Source of the DNA: Frigoribacterium sp. PhB116
GTDB lineage: Bacteria; Actinomycetota; Actinomycetes; Actinomycetales; Microbacteriaceae
Reading direction: 5' to 3'
Length of the DNA: 64,000 nt
NCBI RefSeq assembly: GCF_004364285.1
Contig: NZ_SOBE01000002.1
Span: forward strand, 806,001 to 870,000
The notes under the pieces were generated by a model, which searched no databases, was not told where the DNA came from, and saw only the letters and a program-made list of their open reading frames with translations. Below are positions 12,870 through 21,812 of the stretch, in pieces. The position numbers were made by a program, and so were the translations under genes. Every line of letters starts with the position of its first letter. Positions within the stretch are counted from its first letter, which is position 1.

Positions 12870-13246
12870 CGGCGCGCCGGTCCCCGTGGTGGGCCTTCGT
12901 CGCGGATCTCGTCCTCGTGGTGGCGTTCGTCCTGATCGGGCGCCGCAGCCACGACGAGGGGTCGGCTCTGGCCGGTGTCCTGACGACCCTGTGGCCGTTC
13001 GCCGCGGGGCTCGTCGTGGGCTGGGCCCTCGTGCTGGTGCGCGGGCGCGCGCTCCCGGCGCTCGCCTCCGGCCTCGTCGTGTGGCCCGCCACGGTCGTCG
13101 TCGGCATGGTGCTCAGGGTGATCAGCGGTCAGGGCACGGCGGTGAGCTTCGTGGTCGTCACGGTCGCCGTGCTCGGGGTCTTCTTGCTGGGCTGGCGAGC
13201 ACTCGCGAGGCTGCGGCGCCGTCGGGCCCGCGGCTCGCGCCGCTGA
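12866..13246 (+). CDS. DUF3054 family membrane protein
   Basis: 126 residues with four predicted transmembrane helices and short loops. The sequence fits DUF3054: DLVLVVAFVLIGRRSHDEG at the N-terminus, then LWPFAAGLVVGWALV and GLVVWPATVVVGMVLRVISGQGTAVSFVVVT. Function unknown. The ATG overlaps the upstream stop. It converges on the DUF7882 gene with about 40 bases between stops. Confidence 0.85.
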   Translation: MTARRSPWWAFVADLVLVVAFVLIGRRSHDEGSALAGVLTTLWPFAAGLVVGWALVLVRGRALPALASGLVVWPATVVVGMVLRVISGQGTAVSFVVVTVAVLGVFLLGWRALARLRRRRARGSRR

Positions 13247-13285
13247 GCGACCTGGGGGCCGACGCCCCACCGCCGCTCGGAGCGG

Positions 13286-13609
13286 CTACTTGCGCTTGGC
13301 GGAGTTGTCGAGGCTCGGCTCGTCGGTGAGCACCAGGCCGGACGAGCTGTTGGAGGAGGTGGTCAGCTCGGCGAGCCACTCGCGGCTGATCGTCGGGACG
13401 CGACCGCCGGAGTACTTGAAGTAGAGGGGAATGCCGGGATCGAGCCAGATGCTGCTGCGGCCGTCGCCGACCTTCTGGGTGTCGCGCCACGAGAAGAAGA
13501 ACGACTCACGTCGTCGCAGCTTGGTGGCGATGACGATCTGCAGGTGCTCGAGCGTCCTGTCGTCGAAGTCGATCTCGATGCTCGACGTGCCGTAGATCAG
13601 CGATCCCAT
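13286..13609 (-). CDS. DUF7882 family protein
   Basis: 107 residues, beginning MGSLIYGTSSIEIDFDDRTLEHLQIVI and containing KLRRRESFFFSWRD and GRSSIWLDPGIPLYFKYSGGRVP. This small protein is widespread and almost confined to Microbacteriaceae, and is often mislabelled as ATP-dependent DNA ligase. It has no ligase motifs and its function is unknown. It has no signal peptide or membrane segment. It diverges from the DedA gene, with about 255 bases between starts. Confidence 0.85.
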   Translation of the reverse strand: MGSLIYGTSSIEIDFDDRTLEHLQIVIATKLRRRESFFFSWRDTQKVGDGRSSIWLDPGIPLYFKYSGGRVPTISREWLAELTTSSNSSSGLVLTDEPSLDNSAKRK

Positions 13610-13866
13610 GGTGGTACCCGTTCAGTCCTGTCGTCCGTGCCGGACCGCGACTCGGGATGAGCGGAGCGGTCGGTGACAACCTACCGTGCGCCTCCGACAG
13701 GGCCGCCCCTGGTCCGGACGTGTCCCGGGGCGAGGGGGCGGGCGCGCGTGGGGGCGAGGGTGCCGCGGTGCAGAGCGTGCAGCGTCCGGGGCTGCGCCCA
13801 GCCGTCCCTGCCATGCTCGACGAGCCGATCCGAGCCCTCGCGGGCCACGAACCGACCCAGGGACCC

Positions 13867-14595
13867 ATGACCTCCACCGCCGCCAGCCCGCTCCTCCTCG
13901 CCGCCTCGACCGTCTCGGGCCCGACCGCCTCCGGCTCGGCCGCCTCCGCCTCGCCCGGCTCGCTCACCGAGAGCGACGGCATCGTCGGCATCGCCTCCCG
14001 CGTCATCGACGCCGCCGGCGAGTGGGGCGTCGGCCTGCTCACCTTCGTCGAGACGGTGTTCCCGCCGATCCCCAGCGAGCTGATCCTGCCCCTGGCCGGT
14101 GCGCTGGCGGGCAGCGGCGACATGAACGTCGTCCTGCTCGTGGCCACGGCCACGCTCGGCGCGTACGTGGGCGCCCTCGTGCTCTACTGGCTCGGCGCCG
14201 TGCTCGGCCTCGAGCGCAGCATCCGCTGGCTCTCGAAGCTGCCGCTGGTCGACCGCGAGGACTTCGACTCCGCCGCGGGCTGGTTCCACCGCCACGGCCG
14301 GTCGGCGGTCTTCTTCGGACGCTTCATCCCCGGGGTGCGCAGTCTCATCTCGTTGCCCGCCGGCGCGGACCGGATGCCGCTGGTCACCTTCTCGCTGTTC
14401 ACGATCATCGGCAGCGGCCTCTGGAACACGCTCTTGATCGGGCTGGGCGTCGCCCTCGGCACCCAGTACGAGCTGATCGACCGCTACGCGAAGTACCTCG
14501 ACTACGCCGTCTACGCGGCGATCGCCGGGGTCGTCCTCTGGCTCGTCGTCCGGGCGGTGCGCCGTCGCCGTGCGGCCGGGCGCACCGGGAGCTGA
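13867..14595 (+). CDS. DedA family membrane protein
   Basis: 242 residues from the ATG at 13867. The core shows FVETVFPPIPSELILPLAGALAGSG, the DedA acidic/FPPIPSE motif, then LGAYVGALVLYWLGAVLG and FHRHGRSAVFFGRFIPGVRSLISLPAGADRMP, whose GRFIPGxR segment is diagnostic. Four or five helices are predicted. The first 45 residues are Ser/Thr/Ala-rich and poorly conserved. An open frame extends upstream, but that part is low-complexity and lacks family similarity, so the ATG after AGGGACCC is preferred. Role: probably lipid-carrier flipping or envelope homeostasis. Confidence 0.88.
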   Translation: MTSTAASPLLLAASTVSGPTASGSAASASPGSLTESDGIVGIASRVIDAAGEWGVGLLTFVETVFPPIPSELILPLAGALAGSGDMNVVLLVATATLGAYVGALVLYWLGAVLGLERSIRWLSKLPLVDREDFDSAAGWFHRHGRSAVFFGRFIPGVRSLISLPAGADRMPLVTFSLFTIIGSGLWNTLLIGLGVALGTQYELIDRYAKYLDYAVYAAIAGVVLWLVVRAVRRRRAAGRTGS

Positions 14596-14722
14596 TCCGT
14601 CCCGTCGTGCCGAGAGCGTGCTCGGAGCGGATCCCCACGGTCCGTCCAGGCGGGAGGACCGGGTCGTCCGTACTGTCGGAGGCCCGGGAGGCACCCGGGG
14701 CGACCGGAAGGAACGGCACACC

Positions 14723-15472
14723 ATGGGATTCCTCGACAAGCTCCTCGGACGAGACGACCCACAGGACGGCGCGACCCCGCAGGGCGCGCCGCAGCGGGCC
14801 CCTCAGCAGACCGGTCAGCGCCCCGGCAGCCGCACCGACGACGAGATCGCGGTCGAGCGCTACCGCTACCTGCTCCGCACCGCGCCGCCGGAGACCATCG
14901 AGCAGGTGCACGCCGAGGCGTTCGCGACCCTGACGCCCGAGCAGCGCCGCACGGTCTTCGACGAGCTCAGCCGCCAGTCGCCCCAGGGCGAGCAGCCCCG
15001 CGGTGACGACGCGGGCTCGCTGGCCCAGGCGGCCACCCGCTCCGAGCTGCGTCGTCCCGGCACCCTCGAGCAGACCCTGGGAGGCGGCCAGCAGGGTGCG
15101 CAGGCCGGCGTCGGCCAGGCACAGGGCCGGCAGGGCGCCGGCATGGGCATGGGCTCGATCATCGGCGGCTCGCTGCTCGGCACGGTCGCCGGGTACGTGA
15201 TCGGCTCGGCCCTCGTCAGCTCGTTCCTGCCCGACGGCGGGGACGCGACGGCCGACGGCGGCGACGCGGGCGACGCCGGTGCGGACGGCGACGCAGGGGG
15301 CGACGGCGGCGCGGACGCCGGTGCCGACGGCGGTTCCGACCCGCAGCTCGCCGGCGACGCCACCGGCGGCGACCCGGGCGCGGCAGGCGACTTCGGGGGC
15401 GGCGACTTCGGCGGCGGGTTCGGCGGCGGCGACCTCGGCGGGGGCGGCGGCTTCGGCGACTTCGACATCTGA
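14723..15472 (+). CDS. Hypothetical glycine-rich protein
   Basis: 249 residues beginning MGFLDKLLGRDDPQD. A helical middle (DDEIAVERYRYLLRTAPPETIEQVHAEAFATLTPEQRRTVFDEL) is conserved in related genomes as far as I recall. It is followed by a Gln/Gly linker, one hydrophobic segment (MGMGSIIGGSLLGTVAGYVIGSALVSSFL) and a long Asp/Gly tail ending GGGGFGDFDI. Relatives are sometimes mislabelled as cation-transporting ATPase; no such domain is visible. The ATG has GGAAGGAAC upstream. Function unknown. Confidence 0.75.
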   Translation: MGFLDKLLGRDDPQDGATPQGAPQRAPQQTGQRPGSRTDDEIAVERYRYLLRTAPPETIEQVHAEAFATLTPEQRRTVFDELSRQSPQGEQPRGDDAGSLAQAATRSELRRPGTLEQTLGGGQQGAQAGVGQAQGRQGAGMGMGSIIGGSLLGTVAGYVIGSALVSSFLPDGGDATADGGDAGDAGADGDAGGDGGADAGADGGSDPQLAGDATGGDPGAAGDFGGGDFGGGFGGGDLGGGGGFGDFDI

Positions 15473-15546
15473 CCGGGACCCCTGGCCAGGACTATCGTCG
15501 ACCACCCACGCCCCACGACCCCGTCGCAGACCGTCTGAGGAGACCC

Positions 15547-16575
15547 ATGAGCAAGCTCGACCCCACCATCTCTCGCATCGCCGTCGTGACGGGGGGCAGC
15601 GCGGGGCTCGGCCGGGCCGTGGTGCGCGAGCTCGCCGACCGCGGGTGGGACGTCGCCGTGCTGGCGCGCGGCCAGCAGGGGCTGGACGGCGCCGTCGCCG
15701 ACGTCCGGGCGGCCGGTCGCCGCGCCCTGGGCGTCCCCACCGACGTCGCCGACCGCGAGCAGGTCGAGGCGGCGGCGACGCGCGTCGAGGACGAGCTCGG
15801 CGACATCGGCCTCTGGGTCAACTGCGCCATGGTCGGGGTGTTCGGCGAGTTCCTCGAGACCGACCCCGACGACTTCGAGCGGGCCACCCAGGTGAACTAC
15901 TTCGGCTTCGTCAACGGCACCCGCGCGGCGCTGTCGCGCATGACGCCGCGCGACGCGGGCCACGTGATCCAGGTCGGCTCCGCGCTCGCGCACCGGGGCA
16001 TCCCGCTGCAGGCCGCGTACTGCGCCTCCAAGCACGCCGTGCAGGGTTTCACCGAGTCGGTGACGACCGAGCTGATCCACAACCGGAGCCACGTCGTCAT
16101 CTCGACCGTCGACATGCCGGCCCTCAACACGATCCAGTTCAACTGGGTCCGGTCGCGTCTCCCCGAGCACCCGAAGCCGGTGCCGCCGATCTTCCAGCCC
16201 GAAGTGGGGGCCCGGGCGATCGCCGACGTCGCGGACAAGCCGCGTCGTCGCTCGTGGATCGGCGAGCCGACCGTCATGACGGTGCTCGGCAACCGGTTCG
16301 TGGCCAACTGGCTCGACGTGTACCTCGCCAAGACCGGCTACAGCGGCCAGCAGGCGCCCGAGAAGTCCGAGCCGATGTGGCCGGACAACCTCTACAGCCC
16401 CGTCGCCGGCGACCACGGCGCCCACGGCATCTTCGACGACCAGGCCCGCTCGACCAGCCCGCAGGTCTGGTACACGCGCAACCGCGGCGTCAGCTACGCG
16501 CTCGCCGCGGCCGGTGCCCTCGGTGCCGGCGCGGCGGTGGTGAGGGCGGTCGCCGGCCGCAGGCGCCGCCCGTGA
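15547..16575 (+). CDS. SDR family oxidoreductase
   Basis: 342 residues. A classical short-chain dehydrogenase fold occupies residues 10-240: cofactor motif [19 protein letters not shown] in place of the usual NNAG, and active-site [11 protein letters not shown]. The C-terminal 100 residues are an extension with [21 protein letters not shown] and a final hydrophobic segment ([21 protein letters not shown]), suggesting membrane attachment. The stop overlaps the GTG of the FAD oxidoreductase by four bases, and that gene overlaps an SRPBCC gene, so the three are one operon. The substrate is unknown; a lipid or isoprenoid is plausible from its partners. Confidence 0.87.
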   Translation: MSKLDPTISRIAVVTGGSAGLGRAVVRELADRGWDVAVLARGQQGLDGAVADVRAAGRRALGVPTDVADREQVEAAATRVEDELGDIGLWVNCAMVGVFGEFLETDPDDFERATQVNYFGFVNGTRAALSRMTPRDAGHVIQVGSALAHRGIPLQAAYCASKHAVQGFTESVTTELIHNRSHVVISTVDMPALNTIQFNWVRSRLPEHPKPVPPIFQPEVGARAIADVADKPRRRSWIGEPTVMTVLGNRFVANWLDVYLAKTGYSGQQAPEKSEPMWPDNLYSPVAGDHGAHGIFDDQARSTSPQVWYTRNRGVSYALAAAGALGAGAAVVRAVAGRRRRP

Positions 16576-18038
16576 CGGCGTCGTTCGACGCAGTCGTCGT
16601 CGGCGCCGGGCCCAACGGCCTCTCGGCCGCGGTCGTGCTCGCGAGGGCAGGGCTCCGCGTCCAGCTGCTCGAGCGCGCCGACACGATCGGCGGCGGCACC
16701 CGGACCGCCGAGCTCACCCTGCCGGGCTTCCGCCACGACATCTGCTCGGCGGTGCACCCCATGGCGATGGCCTCCGGCTTCTTCCGGCGGTGGGGGCTCC
16801 AGCAACGGGTCGAGATGATCGTGCCCGAGGTCTCGTACGGGCACCCGCTCGACGGCGGCACCGCGGGCGTCGCCTACCGCGACCTCGACCGCACCGTCGA
16901 CGGCCTGGGCGTCGACGGCCCGACCTGGCACCGGATGTTCTCCCGCCTCGTCGACCTCGAGCCCGAGCTGTCGCAGTTCACGCTGTCGCCGATCCTGCAG
17001 GTGCCGCGCCACCTCGGCACCACGGTCGAGTTCGGCCTGCGGATCCTGCACCAGGCGGGTCCGTGGTGGGACGCAGGGCTCAGGACCGAGGAGGCGCGGG
17101 CACTGCTCGCAGGCGTGATGGCCCACGCGATCCGGCCCATGCCGAGCCTCAGCGCGTCGGCCGCCGGCCTCGCCCTCGCGGTGCACGGGCACGGCGTGGG
17201 GTGGGCGGTGCCCCGCGGGGGCAGCCAGGCCATCGCCGACGCGCTCGCCGACGACCTCGTCGCCCACGGCGGGGTGATCGAGACCGGCGTCGAGGTGACC
17301 AGCCTCCGTCAGCTCGACGCGTCCGTGCGGCTGCTCGACGTGACCCCGAAGCAGCTGATCGCGATCGCCGGCGAGGAGATGCCCGCCGGGTACCGTCGCC
17401 GGCTGGAGCGGTTCCGGTACGGGGGAGGAGCCTCCAAGGTGGACTTCGCCCTCAGCGGCCCGGTGCCCTGGCAGGCCGAGGAGCTGCGCCGCACGCCGAC
17501 CGTGCACCTGGGCGGCGACCGTGCGGCCGTCGCCCGGGCCGAGCACGACGTCGCCCGCGGCGTGCACCCCGCCGAGCCGTTCGTGCTCGCGGTGCAGGCG
17601 GGCGTCGTAGACGACACCCGCGCACCCGCCGGGCAGCACGCCCTGTGGACCTACGCGCACGTGCCGAACGGCAGCACCGTCGACATGACCGAGGCGGTCA
17701 CGCAGCAGATCGAGCGGTTCGCGCCCGGCTTCCGCGACCTCGTCCTCGCGTCCCGCGCCCACACGGCGTCCGACCTCGAGGAGCACGACCCGAACTACGT
17801 CGGCGGCGACATCGCGTCGGGGGCCCCCACGATGCGGCAGCTGATCGCGCGACCCGTGGTGTCGACCGACCCGTGGCGCACCCCGGTCGCGGGGACGTAC
17901 CTCGCGTCGTCGTCGGTGCCGCCCGGCCCCTCGGTGCACGGCATGGGCGGTGCCTACGCGGCGCTGAGCGCCCTGCGCCACGAGTTCGGGATCGACCACC
18001 TGCCCCGGCTGGGGCCCGACGGAGGGACGACGACGTGA
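16572..18038 (+). CDS. Phytoene-desaturase-like FAD-dependent oxidoreductase
   Basis: 488 residues from a GTG overlapping the SDR stop. The FAD/NAD-binding motif is [44 protein letters not shown], and the region [17 protein letters not shown] is characteristic of the PYROXD2-like branch rather than of true carotenoid desaturases. The C-terminal substrate/FAD motif is [26 protein letters not shown]. No other carotenoid genes are nearby. The segment around residues 225-260 is shorter than in many relatives. Probably cytoplasmic or peripheral. It works in the same operon as the SDR and SRPBCC genes. Confidence 0.88.
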   Translation: MTASFDAVVVGAGPNGLSAAVVLARAGLRVQLLERADTIGGGTRTAELTLPGFRHDICSAVHPMAMASGFFRRWGLQQRVEMIVPEVSYGHPLDGGTAGVAYRDLDRTVDGLGVDGPTWHRMFSRLVDLEPELSQFTLSPILQVPRHLGTTVEFGLRILHQAGPWWDAGLRTEEARALLAGVMAHAIRPMPSLSASAAGLALAVHGHGVGWAVPRGGSQAIADALADDLVAHGGVIETGVEVTSLRQLDASVRLLDVTPKQLIAIAGEEMPAGYRRRLERFRYGGGASKVDFALSGPVPWQAEELRRTPTVHLGGDRAAVARAEHDVARGVHPAEPFVLAVQAGVVDDTRAPAGQHALWTYAHVPNGSTVDMTEAVTQQIERFAPGFRDLVLASRAHTASDLEEHDPNYVGGDIASGAPTMRQLIARPVVSTDPWRTPVAGTYLASSSVPPGPSVHGMGGAYAALSALRHEFGIDHLPRLGPDGGTTT

Positions 18039-18490
18039 GTCGCGACCAGAGGTTCTTCGAGGCGTCGCCGCACGAGGTCTTCGACGTGCTGAGCGACGGC
18101 TGGCTGTTCCCGAGCTGGGTGGTGGGCGCCTCCCGCATCCGCGACGTCGAGCTCACCTGGCCGGCCGTCGGGGCGCGGATCCACCACTCGTTCGGCGTCT
18201 GGCCGCTCGTGCTCGACGACACGACGAGCGTGCTCGAGTGGCACCCGCCGCACCGGGCCGTCTTCCGGGCCCGCGGCTGGCCCTTCGGCGAGGCGCAGGT
18301 CGCCCTGACCGTGCACGACCGCGCGGGCGGCTGCCTCGTCGTGATGGAGGAGGAGGCGGTCACCGGGCCGGGCGCGCTCGTCCCCGACGCGGTGCTCGAC
18401 CCGGCGCTCGGCGTCCGCAACCGCGAGACGCTGCGCCGCCTGGCGTGGCTGGCTGAGGGCCGACTGCGCGACCGGGTCTCGCCGAGCTGA
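18035..18490 (+). CDS. SRPBCC family (polyketide cyclase/START-like) protein
   Basis: 151 residues starting at the GTG that overlaps the upstream stop. The sequence FEASPHEVFDVLSDGWLFPSWVVGASRIRDVELTWPAVGARIHHSFGVWP is the N-terminal strand-helix region of the SRPBCC fold. These proteins bind hydrophobic ligands in a deep cavity. As the third gene of the SDR/FAD-oxidoreductase operon it may carry or sense the lipophilic substrate. Confidence 0.85.
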   Translation: MSRDQRFFEASPHEVFDVLSDGWLFPSWVVGASRIRDVELTWPAVGARIHHSFGVWPLVLDDTTSVLEWHPPHRAVFRARGWPFGEAQVALTVHDRAGGCLVVMEEEAVTGPGALVPDAVLDPALGVRNRETLRRLAWLAEGRLRDRVSPS

Positions 18491-18530
18491 CCCCCGCCTC
18501 CCGGGGCCCGGCCGCCTGCCGTCCTCGTCG

Positions 18531-19931
18531 CTAGAGCGGGGACGTCTCGCCGTGGCGCGGCGCTCGCAGCTGCCGCAGGGCAGGTGCGTGCAGCGGCGTC
18601 GTCTCCCACCGGACGTCGGCGGCGCCTCCGTCGAGCACCAGGTGCAGGCGGTGCGGCGTCTCGACGAACACCACGTCGACCTGCAGCGCCGCGCCCCGGC
18701 GGCCGGCGGTGACCGCGAGCGCGTCGGTGACGGTCCAGGCGCCGAGGACGACCTCGGCCTGGAGCACGTCGTCGCTCTCGTGCAGCAGCACGCGCCACGA
18801 CGACCCTTCGCCCGCCAGCTCGACCGACGTCAACGACGGCTGCTCGCTGGACGACGTCGGCATGAAGGAGGCGGCACGCAGGTCGGCAGCGCCGGAGTCG
18901 TCCTCCAGGGTCGCCAGCCCGAGCGCGGCCGTGCGGCGGGCCAGCGCGTCGTCGGCGGCCGCGTCGCCCGGGCCCTCGAGGGCCGGCAGGAGGTGCTGCC
19001 AGGCGAGGTCGAGCACGGCCTGCATGTCGACGGTCTGGCCGGTGAGCGCGAGCACGACGTCGTGCTCGGGCAGCACGACGCAGAACTGGCCGTAGGCGCC
19101 GTCTCCGCGATAGCCGTGCCGGGCCATCCAGAACTGGAAGCCGTAGCCCTGGCTCCAGTCCGCGTTCGCCTCGTCGGGGTTCGCGACCTGCACCCGGGTC
19201 GCTTCGTCGACGTAGGAGGCGGGGAGCAGCTGCCTGCCCTGCCACACGCCCCGCTGCAGCCACAGCTGGCCGAGCAAGGCCACGGCCTCGGTCTGCGCGT
19301 GCAGCCCGCTGAAGCCGATCTCGCGGCCGCTGCCGTCGCGCTGCCAGCTAGCGTGCCCGATGCCGAGCGGCTCGAACAGCCGCGGGCGCAGGTAGTCGGT
19401 GAGCGACAGGCCGGAGGCGCGTTGCACGATCGCCGCGACCGCGTAGGTGCAGGGCTGGTTGTAGGCGAAGACCGAGCCGGGGTCGGCCTCCGGCGGCGTG
19501 AGGAGGAACCCGCGGACGAGGTCGGCCGCGTCGGCCTCGAGCGCGCGGCCGAGGGCCTCCGCGTGGTGTCCGCTCGACATCGCGAGCACGTCGCGGACGC
19601 GCATCGACCGGCTGCGCGGGTCGGTCACGTCGGCGTCGAGCTCGGGGAAGTGGCTGAGCACGGTGTCGTCGAGGCCGAGGAGGCGCTCGTCGACCGCGAA
19701 GGCGACGGCCGTCGAGGTGAAGCTCTTGCTCAGGGAGTAGAGCAGGTGGACACGGTCGGCCGAGTACGGGGCCCACCAGCCCTGCGTCACCACGGAGCCG
19801 TGACGCACCAGCACGACGCTGTGCGGCTCGACGCCGGGCGTGGACTCGAGCCCGTCGAGGAAGGCCGCGACGCCGGCGGCGTCGATCCCCTCGGCGGACG
19901 GCGTGCTGGTGGGCAGAGCGTCGATGGTCAT
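18531..19931 (-). CDS. Serine hydrolase, class C beta-lactamase fold
   Basis: 466 residues. The nucleophile motif is SLSK (Ser66, Lys69) in HLLYSLSKSFTSTAVAFAVDE, and the tyrosine motif is AYNQP (Tyr157). An HGQ/KTG-like third motif is less clear; the region GYRGDGAYGQFCVVLPEHDVVLALTGQTVDMQAVLD corresponds to it. There is no signal peptide, so a cytoplasmic esterase or peptidase role is more likely than beta-lactam hydrolysis. The C-terminal 120 residues form an extra beta-rich domain. It stands convergent to the SRPBCC operon. Confidence 0.85.
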   Translation of the reverse strand: MTIDALPTSTPSAEGIDAAGVAAFLDGLESTPGVEPHSVVLVRHGSVVTQGWWAPYSADRVHLLYSLSKSFTSTAVAFAVDERLLGLDDTVLSHFPELDADVTDPRSRSMRVRDVLAMSSGHHAEALGRALEADAADLVRGFLLTPPEADPGSVFAYNQPCTYAVAAIVQRASGLSLTDYLRPRLFEPLGIGHASWQRDGSGREIGFSGLHAQTEAVALLGQLWLQRGVWQGRQLLPASYVDEATRVQVANPDEANADWSQGYGFQFWMARHGYRGDGAYGQFCVVLPEHDVVLALTGQTVDMQAVLDLAWQHLLPALEGPGDAAADDALARRTAALGLATLEDDSGAADLRAASFMPTSSSEQPSLTSVELAGEGSSWRVLLHESDDVLQAEVVLGAWTVTDALAVTAGRRGAALQVDVVFVETPHRLHLVLDGGAADVRWETTPLHAPALRQLRAPRHGETSPL

Positions 19932-20009
19932 GCCGTCGAGGCTAGCGCCGGCCGGCCGGAGCCGGTCGGCGACGCCGCGGCGGCGGCAGCGGCGGCTGGT
20001 CGGCCCGGG

Positions 20010-21692
20010 TCAGCGGTCGGCGAGCTCGTCCCGCACCTTGCGGCGCAGAACCTTGCCGATCAACGACTTCGGCAGCTCGTCGACGACCACGATGCGACGG
20101 GGCACCTTGTAGGGCGTGAGGTGCTGGCGGGCGAAGGCGCGCAGCGCCTGCACGTCGACCTCGGCACCCGGGTGCAGCACGATCGCGGCCGCGACCTGCT
20201 CGCCGCCGGGGGAGGGCAGGCCGACCGCAGCGGCCTCGGCCACTCCCTCGTGACGCAGCAGCACCTCCTCGACCTCGGACGGGCTCACGTTGAAGCCGCC
20301 GGTGATGATGAGCTCCTTGATGCGGTCGACGATGCGGACGAAGCCGTCCGGGTCGATCGTGACGATGTCGCCGGTGCGGAACCAGTCGCCGTCGACGAAC
20401 ACCTCGCTCGACTCCTGCGGCTTGCGGTAATACCCGCTGAAGACCTGGGGGCCGCGCACGATCAGCTCGCCGCTCTCGCCGGCGGGCACGTCGACCGTCG
20501 GGTCCTCGGGGTCGACGACGCGCACCTCGGTGCTCGACAGGGGCAGGCCCACGGTGCCGGCGCGACGGGTCGGGCCGACGGGGTTGGCCATCAGCACGGG
20601 CGAGCACTCGGAGAGGCCGTAGCCCTCGACGAGCCAGCCGCCCGACTGCTCCTCCCAGGGCTCGACGACGTCGGCGGAGAGGGGCATGGCGCCCGAGATG
20701 GCCACCTCGACCCCCTTCAGCGAGACCCCGGCGTCGTCGGCGGCCTTCCGGAGGCGCGTGTAGATGGGCGGGACCGCCGGGAGGAAGGTCGGCGGGCGCT
20801 TCTTCATCACCTTGAGCACGAGGGCCGGGTCGAAGGCCGGGAACAGCACCAGGCGCGCGCCCATGCTCATCGCGAAGGTGAGGCAGAGCGTCAGGCCGTA
20901 GGCGTGGAACATCGGCAGCACGGCGTAGACGGTGCAGTCGCCCCGCGTGATGGTGGGCACCCACGCCCGGGACTGCGCCGCGTTCGAGAGCAGGTTCGCG
21001 TGGGTCAGCTGGGCGCCCTTGGGGGTGCCGGTGGTGCCGCTCGTGTACTGGATGACGGCGAGGTCGGCGGTCTCCGGCTTCGGGTGACGCGCCTTGATGC
21101 GCGACGAGCCGACGACCTTCTCCCACGGGACGGTGCCGCGGACGGTCGTGGTCAGGCGGTCGCGGGACTCGCGGGCCTTCTTGATCGGCAGGCGCAGGGC
21201 CGTGCGCGTCGCGAGGGGCATGCCTCGGGTGACGTCGATCGACACGATCGAGTCGACGGCGACGTCGGAGGGGAAGTCCTGCAGGGTCTCGACGACCTTG
21301 TCCCACGCGATCGCGATCTTCGCGCCGTGGTCCTCGAACTGGTGCCGCAGCTCACGCGGCGTGTAGAGCGGGTTGTGCTCGACGACGATCGCGCCGAGGC
21401 GCAGCACCGCGTAGAACGCCACCACGTGCTGGGGGCTGTTCGGCAACACGAGGGCGACGGTGTCGCCGTGGCGGACGCCGAGCTTGCGCAGCCCCTCGGC
21501 GGCGCGCGAGATCTGGTCGACGAGCTCGGCGTAGGTGGTGGTCGCACCGAAGAACTCGAGGGCCACCGACTTCGGGTACTCGGCGGCCGTGCCCTCGACG
21601 ATGTCGAGGAGGGAGCCCGTGACGGGCTCGATGTCGTGGGGGACGCCGGGAGCGTAGGAGGCCAGCCAGGGACGAGCGGTGTCGATGGTCAC
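20010..21692 (-). CDS. Long-chain fatty-acid--CoA ligase (paralogue 1)
   Basis: About 560 residues of the AMP-forming acyl-CoA synthetase family. The P-loop-like motif is YTSGTTGTPKGAQLTH, followed by EGYGLSECSPVLMANP, WFRTGDIVTID, the hinge VDRIKELIITGGFNVSPSEVEE and the catalytic Lys segment KSLIGKVLRRKVRDEL. It activates fatty acids for degradation or lipid synthesis. The start is uncertain: GTG at 21692 (VTIDTARPWL) matches the paralogue's start, with GTG at 21701 as the alternative. TAGAGT nearby could be a -10 of a leaderless message. Closely related to the gene at 24425-26128. Confidence 0.92.
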   Translation of the reverse strand: MTIDTARPWLASYAPGVPHDIEPVTGSLLDIVEGTAAEYPKSVALEFFGATTTYAELVDQISRAAEGLRKLGVRHGDTVALVLPNSPQHVVAFYAVLRLGAIVVEHNPLYTPRELRHQFEDHGAKIAIAWDKVVETLQDFPSDVAVDSIVSIDVTRGMPLATRTALRLPIKKARESRDRLTTTVRGTVPWEKVVGSSRIKARHPKPETADLAVIQYTSGTTGTPKGAQLTHANLLSNAAQSRAWVPTITRGDCTVYAVLPMFHAYGLTLCLTFAMSMGARLVLFPAFDPALVLKVMKKRPPTFLPAVPPIYTRLRKAADDAGVSLKGVEVAISGAMPLSADVVEPWEEQSGGWLVEGYGLSECSPVLMANPVGPTRRAGTVGLPLSSTEVRVVDPEDPTVDVPAGESGELIVRGPQVFSGYYRKPQESSEVFVDGDWFRTGDIVTIDPDGFVRIVDRIKELIITGGFNVSPSEVEEVLLRHEGVAEAAAVGLPSPGGEQVAAAIVLHPGAEVDVQALRAFARQHLTPYKVPRRIVVVDELPKSLIGKVLRRKVRDELADR

Positions 21693-21812
21693 GACCTCCA
21701 CTCTAGGCCGAGATGCGCACCCTCCGAGCGGGCTGTGCGCGCGTCGGGGAGGCCGGGCGTTCAGTGGAGCCGCGCTCCCGACAGCGCGACACCACACGAC
21801 GAGAGGAACACC

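Noticed and set aside
13286-13609. ATP-dependent DNA ligase (a frequent database label for this family)
   Set aside because: The 107-residue protein has no adenylation motif. It matches the small DUF7882 family only.
13657-13866. N-terminal extension of the DedA protein
   Set aside because: The added 70 residues are Gly/Arg/Ala low complexity without DedA similarity, and the ATG at 13867 has a usable ribosome-binding site.
16572-18038. Carotenoid phytoene desaturase with a carotenoid cluster
   Set aside because: The protein is of the PYROXD2-like branch, and no crtB, crtE or cyclase genes lie nearby.
18531-19931. Beta-lactamase giving antibiotic resistance
   Set aside because: SxxK and Tyr motifs show only the fold. 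There is no signal peptide, and the C-terminal extra domain fits esterase or peptidase relatives better.
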